Source: Mikania micrantha
Taxonomy: Eukaryota > Streptophyta > Magnoliopsida > Asterales > Asteraceae
DNA: 64,000 nucleotides
Assembly: GCA_009363875.1 (NCBI GenBank)
Contig: CM018690.1
Location: 6,250,788 to 6,314,787 of the forward strand
Direction of reading: 5' to 3'
A program made the position numbers and the translations under genes. The notes under the pieces were generated by a model that worked only from the letters and a program-made list of their open reading frames with translations, was not told where the DNA came from and did no database searches. Positions 59,063-64,000 of the stretch are shown here, piece by piece (position 1 is the first letter of the stretch; the number at the start of each line of letters is the position of its first letter).

Positions 59063-59359
59063 GTGGGATCAAATACAATAGGGATTAAGGATGAGAAGCG
59101 TAGGATAGATTATAGGAATGACATCTGGCAATTTTAATTAAAGGGCTATAGGGCTAATTGGTAATTTTACAAATTATTGTATTTATAGATAATATTGTAG
59201 CCGTAACTGATTGCCGGATTTGTTGGAAGAAGTTAATTAAATAAAATTTGCTAATAAATGGTTAACAAAGTCTTCGAATTGCACAGTAAAAGATCTGGCG
59301 ATTGTTCATTTTACGTAATAACATATTATTTTGCGGTTTCTTTTTGTTTGGATTAAACC
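58184..59359. other. AT-rich intergenic stretch with TA microsatellite
   Basis: No gene supported; the 135-codon open frame 58494-58901 has no family signature. 59014-59060 is a TA run, followed by GGGTGGGATCAAATACAATAGGG, which resembles the segment after the TA run at 18011 and could be the start of a Helitron-like or MULE-like element. Confidence 0.45.
59014..59060. repeat. (TA)n microsatellite
   Basis: Uninterrupted alternating TA of about 46 bases. Confidence 0.95.
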
Positions 59360-60324
59360 ATGGATAATAACAGAGACAGCGAAGGTATGTATTTAACGTG
59401 GTTTTTATTTTTGTTGAATTTTTGTTATCAATTGTATAAACCAAACAAAGTACAATATATGAATTGTTTTTTTAAATGCTAATTTTAAAATATGAATGGT
59501 TTAATTCTTTTAAAAATAATCGGGTTTGTTATTTTATTTTTGTGTATTCGTAATGACAAAACAAATACGTGTTTTAAAAACAATAGTACGTATTTCAACA
59601 GAATACATACGTATTTTGAGTTAGGTTTAATGTGGTAATATGTATATTGACAAAAACGTATTTGGAATTCATTGGTACGTAAATATGATACTAATATAGC
59701 GTAACTTATATATGTACAGGTAATGTTATTCAAGGTCAAACAATTGGTATTTTTAGGAGTTCCCCATCATCGGGTAAAGTTTTTTTCAAACCTGTTGTAG
59801 CTGATTCTGTAAAACCATTTGTTGGAATGGAATTCCCATCTATTGAACATGCATATGAATTATATAAAGAGTATGCAAACATTAGTGGTTTCAGTGTTCG
59901 GAGAGGATCACAGTATTCTAGTGACAATATTATTAAGAAAAAACATTTTGTATGTTCTAGAGAGGGTCATAAACCAATCAGAGAGTTTGATATGAATGAT
60001 AACACCGACTATAAAAAGAACAAAAAATGTAGGAACAGGCCTACACAAAGGACTGGATGTGAGGCTCACATTGTTCTAAAGTCAGAAGATGGTAATTTGT
60101 ATAAGTTGCATAAGTTTGTTGAAGAGCATAATCACAGTCTTGTGTCTCAAGATGATATGCATTTATTGCCTTCATCACGGAAGCTTACATATGAACACAT
60201 GCAGTTGTTGTGTTCAATGTCAAAGCATAATATTGGTCCAGTCAGGGCATTCAACATTATGCGTACAAAGTATGGTGGTTTCGAGAAAGTTGGTGTTAAT
60301 GCTGATGATTGCAAGAATTTTTAA
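59360..60324 (+). CDS. Truncated FAR1 DNA-binding-domain protein (product of the above up to the stop)
   Basis: If the gene is transcribed, exons 1 and 2 encode 209 aa: MDNNRDSEG, then the FAR1 domain from about residue 45 (FVGMEFPSIEHAYELYKEY) through TGCEAHIVLK and HNHSL, then part of the linker (GPVRAFNIMRTKYGGF). It lacks the transposase core and the SWIM domain. Plants have natural short FAR1-domain-only factors (FRF type), which makes such a product plausible, but nothing in the sequence shows that it is made. Confidence 0.45.
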
Positions 60325-62384
60325 AGGCAACTGAATTTATTAATTGGTGATTACGATGCTGATTTGGTTGTCAATATGTTGTTGAACAAGAAAAAACACG
60401 TGATTGATTTCTCATTTGATTACACTAAAGACTGTAATGGTCAATTAACAAGTTTGTTTTGGGCCGATCAACATGCAAAATGCAACTATGCTACTTTTGG
60501 TGATGTAGTTTCATTTGATGCAACATACCGTACCAACAAGTTAGTAATATTGATTTGTATTTTTTTTACTTACAGATATAATTGCATTAAGTTATTTAAA
60601 TGTATTAACAACATTAATATAATGGTTATTATCAGGTACAACATGATATTTGTACCATTTACTGGTATTGATAACCATTGTTGCAATATAACATTTGGCG
60701 CTGCATTACTATCATCCGAAACTATTGAATCGTACAAGTGGTTGCTTACAAAATTCACTGAAGCATTTGGAAATCCACCAAAGGTAGTTGTAACTGATCA
60801 AGATGCAGCAATGAAGGCAGCAATTGAATATGTGTGGCCACAAACGAGACATAGATTCTGTATGTGGCATATAATGACCAAAGTTGCTGAAAAGGTAAAT
60901 TTTATGTACTTTAACGGTACGTTATTATTTGTTATCATATACGTATTTATAAGTAATGAGAACGTATTTTTGTAAAAGATGAACCTAGTTTTGTAAATGT
61001 ATTATTTATAGGTACATTGATTTTTAGGTATTTATGTAACTTGTTTGCAGGTTGGACATGATTTATGTAATGACAGTGTATTTAAAACCCGGATATGCAA
61101 CATTGTATGGACCGATTCCATATCTCCAGAAGAGTTTGAACAGGAGTGGTTGTCAATAATGTCTGATTATGGGTTGTTAGATAATGAATGGTTTACTGTA
61201 ATGTTTGAATTAAGGAGTATGTGGATTCCTGCATTTTACAGAGATGAACAAATGTCAGGGCTGATGCGTACCACGTCACGTTCGGAGAGTGAGAACCATT
61301 ATTTTGGGCAAGTTTCAAATGTAAAGTTAACTCTGTTGGAGTTCTTTACTCATTTTGACACAGCTATGGAGTCTCAAAGGCACTTGCATAGAAAAAATGA
61401 TCATAAATCTAGATACACAACGGCTAATATTTGGTCTAATTCAAATCTCGAAGTGCAGGCTCAAAAATTATACACTAGAGGCGTTTTCTTTGATGTTCAA
61501 GAAGAAATATACGATTCGATATACCAATGCATGTGTACTACAACATCACAAGATGGGGAATTTTCAAAGTTCCTTATTAAAGATACAAAAGCTTTTGGGA
61601 AAGGATTTTTTGAGGCAAGTTAATTATTAATACAAATTAGGGGGAACATTATGAAATAGAAAACGTAAAAGTGTTATTATATTACGTAATTTTTAATCAA
61701 TGGAACGTTATTGATATAACACGAAGTTATTTATGGTCTTTTATCCCGTTGCAGGTATTGTATAAACAAGATGAAGATAACATTATTGTGTCTTGCAGTT
61801 GTAAGAGGTTTGAACAGTATGGTTTATTGTGTTCCCATTGTTTCTACGTGCTCAGATTTTGTGAAATAACTTCCATACCAAAAAAGTATATAATTAAACG
61901 GTGGACAAAAGATGCTGCTCCTAACATATCTTCATATTCATTAATCAGTCCTAATGTATTAAGTGGTGTTGGCACTGAAGTTGACAAAGTTGTTAGAGAA
62001 ATTATGGGCACAGGTGAATATATTGTTAACAAATTGGTAAAGGATTTGAACAAGCTTACTCTCTTTAGAGATCATATGAAAGAAATGATGAACAAGGTTG
62101 ATGATGAAACCAGTGGCACTATATCTAACAAACAGAAAGATATTGTGTCATCCTTCATTCCTAGCACAGAAAACATGGATGCATCAGTTCAACGTCCTGC
62201 TGGTATTAGGAACAAAGGTTGTGGTTCACATAAGAGGTTTAAATCTGCACGTGAACAGGCAATAAGCAGAATGGGAAAGCGGTCAAGGAATTGCCATGTT
62301 TGTAATCAGTCTGGACATGATAGACGTACATGTCAAGCACTAAAGAAAAAAATGTGTGCAACCACGTCAGAGAACGATGTTTAA
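59360..62384 (+). pseudogene. FAR1/FRS-type (MULE transposase-derived) gene, one in-frame stop
   Basis: Exons 59360-59384, 59720-60539, 60636-60894, 61051-61614, 61755-62384; three introns are GT-AG, the last is GC-AG. Joined in phase they total 2298 nt (765 aa), the usual size of FRS proteins. In order: FAR1 DNA-binding domain (about residues 45-145, with C...C...H-x-H pattern ending EEHNHSL), MULE-type transposase core (SFDATYRTNK, VVTDQDAAMKAAI, FCMWHIM), SWIM zinc finger (CSCKRFEQYGLLCSHC), and a C-terminal CCHC knuckle (CHVCNQSGHDRRTC). A TAA at 60322-60324 replaces codon 210, which by family context should be a lysine; no other lesion is visible. FRS proteins are transcription factors derived from MULE transposases. 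It could also be an active MULE transposase gene rather than a domesticated one. Confidence 0.85.
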
Positions 62385-63003
62385 CCTTATAATTTTAGTT
62401 TAATTTTATTATAAAATATTGTTTTAATATATTTTCATATTTGGACGTTATTTTTTGAATGACAATACGTTATTTTTGAATGGTGATACGTTATTTTTGA
62501 ATTGTAATAAGTTTTGTTGTATGTGGTATGTGAGTATTTAAACATAGTACGTATAATATTTAATTAATAAAATTAGTAAAACATACATTAATGATTAAAA
62601 ATTTTTGTTTTAATATTTTTGTGCAACCACATTAGACAACGATGTTTAACTTTATAATTTTAGTTTAATTTTATTATAAAATATTGTTTTGATTTTTTTT
62701 ATATTAGTATGTTATGTTTTAAAAGTAATACGTTATTTGTGAATAGTATTACGTTATTTTTGAATTGTAATACGTTTTTGTTGTATGTGGTTTATGAGTA
62801 TTTAAACATAGTACGTATAATTATTAATTAACAAAATTAGTAAAGCGTACATTAATGAATAAAAGTTAAAAACAACAAAATAAACATCAACAAAATCATT
62901 AAAATTGCAAGTTACGAATCACAATGTCAAATTCCAAGCAGTTTAGGAATTAAAAAAGAGAAAGAAACTAGTTTCAATAACCTAAAACAAGCGAAGTAAA
63001 AAT
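62385..63003. repeat. 3' flank with a duplicated copy of the FRS 3' end
   Basis: From about 62352 the sequence (GTGTGCAACCACGTCAGAGAACGATGTTTAACC... with ATACGTTATTTTTGAAT words) is repeated from about 62621 with about 10% mismatches, so the last codons, stop and 3' UTR occur twice about 270 bases apart. Both copies are dense in ACGTTATTT words. No other gene lies in the stretch before the ULP-like gene. Confidence 0.7.
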
Positions 63004-64000
63004 TCAACACAGCTGTTGCCTAGATAATAGAATACTTTTCAAATTTGTTGGCCACTTTTTTTTATCCGTTGGTAACCTATCATGTTCTTTAGCTTGAACC
63101 AAAATATCTTCATGTAAAGTGTTGATCACAGATCTAAGAATCTTGTGTGCGTACTTAACTCTCAATCTCTTAAGTTGTTTTTTTTGATCAGCTGATTCTG
63201 CTAAGAGTCCAATATCCCATCCTTTAACCCCTCCACCCATATATGTCTCCATATGCCGCATAGTGAAGACTCCACAATCAACTCCATTATGCTTTGTACC
63301 CCATGGCAAATTTACCCTTTGAGGTTGTGTTGCTTTTAACTTCATAGCTATTGGATGTTTTATACTCAACAGATAGTTCGATGCAGCATCCCTCTGTAAT
63401 ACAATGTTATAGCGGTTCATTAGTTTGTTGATGAACGTATTTGATATAATTATGAAACGTATTTTTAATATTAAAAAACGTTGTAAAGAAATTACCAAAA
63501 AAGTAGCTAATTTCTTCGTTGGAGCATCTAACCTGGTAGATCCTCTATTGATGTTATCAAACAACTCAATAGAAGTTGTTTTCAAGTTTAAAACCAATAG
63601 AAAGATGTGCTCACTTCTCAAAAATGGAAAGAACAATAGATCAACCCCCAATATACTAGGTATTTTGAAATTTAGAAGAGACTGTTTGATGCTATCTGTC
63701 ACAAGATTGGTATACATATCGTTTGCTTCCTTCCCAACAATAATTTCTGGTGGCTGATATTGAAATTATGATTATAATGATTGTATAATAAAAAAATGTA
63801 TACATAAAATTACAAAATCAAAAAAAATTAATGCTTACAATTATGTTCGGTTGAGTAAAAAATCTATGTGGAGACCTAGGACTTCTCTGTGTGTTTTCTT
63901 GGTTCAAAACAAGAGACCATGCATCCAACACACCCACGTGAATAAAGATATCAGGATATAGGCTTTCAAAAATAACCTTTGTGAACTCTGATTCCCATTG
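63004..64000 (-). CDS. Ulp1/C48-type cysteine protease-like gene, C-terminal part (5' end outside window)
   Basis: Three exons are visible on the minus strand: 63839-64000 (entering from the right), 63496-63753, 63004-63393, with GT-AG junctions in phase 0; stop TGA at 63004-63006. The last exons have the C48 pattern: a histidine in SEHIFLLVLNLK, an aspartate in ELFDN, and the cysteine box NGVDCGVFTMRHMETYMG. In true SUMO proteases a glutamine sits six residues before the cysteine; here it is lysine. ULP-like genes of this kind are carried by plant Mutator-like elements (the KAONASHI type). Family members cleave SUMO or similar modifiers in the nucleus; activity here is uncertain. It faces the FRS-type gene tail to tail, 620 bases apart. 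Confidence 0.75.

Noticed and set aside
60570..60758. Minus-strand open frame
   Set aside because: Antisense of the FRS exon and intron.

Overview
The window looks like repeat-rich nuclear DNA of a eudicot plant. The cues are spliceable genes with GT-AG introns, a PHO1-type phosphate exporter, an FAR1/FRS-type gene, and large LTR retrotransposons with a TGGTATCAGAGC primer site and TGTGACACC...GGTGTGACA ends. The style of the LTR families, the SINE and the miniature elements resembles Asteraceae genomes I know, but that family-level placement is inference.

Layout. 1-20.2 kb is retrotransposon debris: an LTR fragment on the minus strand (1-1862), an inverted pair of copia-like LTR pieces (2265-2590), a copia 5' LTR with primer site (2958-3681), then a long Ty3/gypsy chromovirus of Tekay/Del type, 'element A' (3682-14981, plus strand, decayed, 3' LTR truncated). 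A is fused to the 5' end of a minus-strand relative, 'element B' (14982-17954). 17955-20300 is AT-rich with microsatellites. 20301-23770 (minus) is an apparently intact 11-exon PHO1-like gene encoding 758 aa. 23771-28000 is AT-rich sequence holding a well-preserved tRNA-type SINE with matching target duplications (27285-27543).

28.0-52.06 kb is one nested stack. A Ty1/copia element E (plus) was hit in its 5' LTR by a 4.86-kb solo LTR (G, 28204-33064) and in its gag by a second solo LTR (F, 33517-50252). F was then hit by a 13.4-kb full-length chromovirus (D, 33571-47006, minus). Target-site duplications can be read at all three insertions.

52.4-58.2 kb holds a two-exon gene for a Tyr/Gly/Asp/Arg-rich protein of the At5g39570 type (minus, 54264-57381). 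Its 2.4-kb intron contains a 386-bp CACTA miniature element, and the gene is flanked by hAT-like elements. 59.3-64 kb holds an FAR1/FRS-type gene (plus, five exons, one in-frame stop) facing a Ulp1/C48-protease-like gene (minus, running off the window). Their non-coding DNA shares an unusual word, so they may be one MULE-type unit.

How it fits together. Two host-type genes (PHO1-like and the DR/GY-rich protein) sit as islands among nested retrotransposons. The retroelement genes (gag, protease, RT, RNase H, integrase, chromodomain-like tail) form the standard replication set but are broken in A and E; in D they are disturbed only around the protease. The most unusual signals are the FRS/ULP pair, an extra coiled-coil ORF conserved upstream of gag in A and B, and dense short-motif arrays inside the LTRs: W-box cores in A, GAACC words in D, F and G. 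All reading was by eye; identities are estimates.
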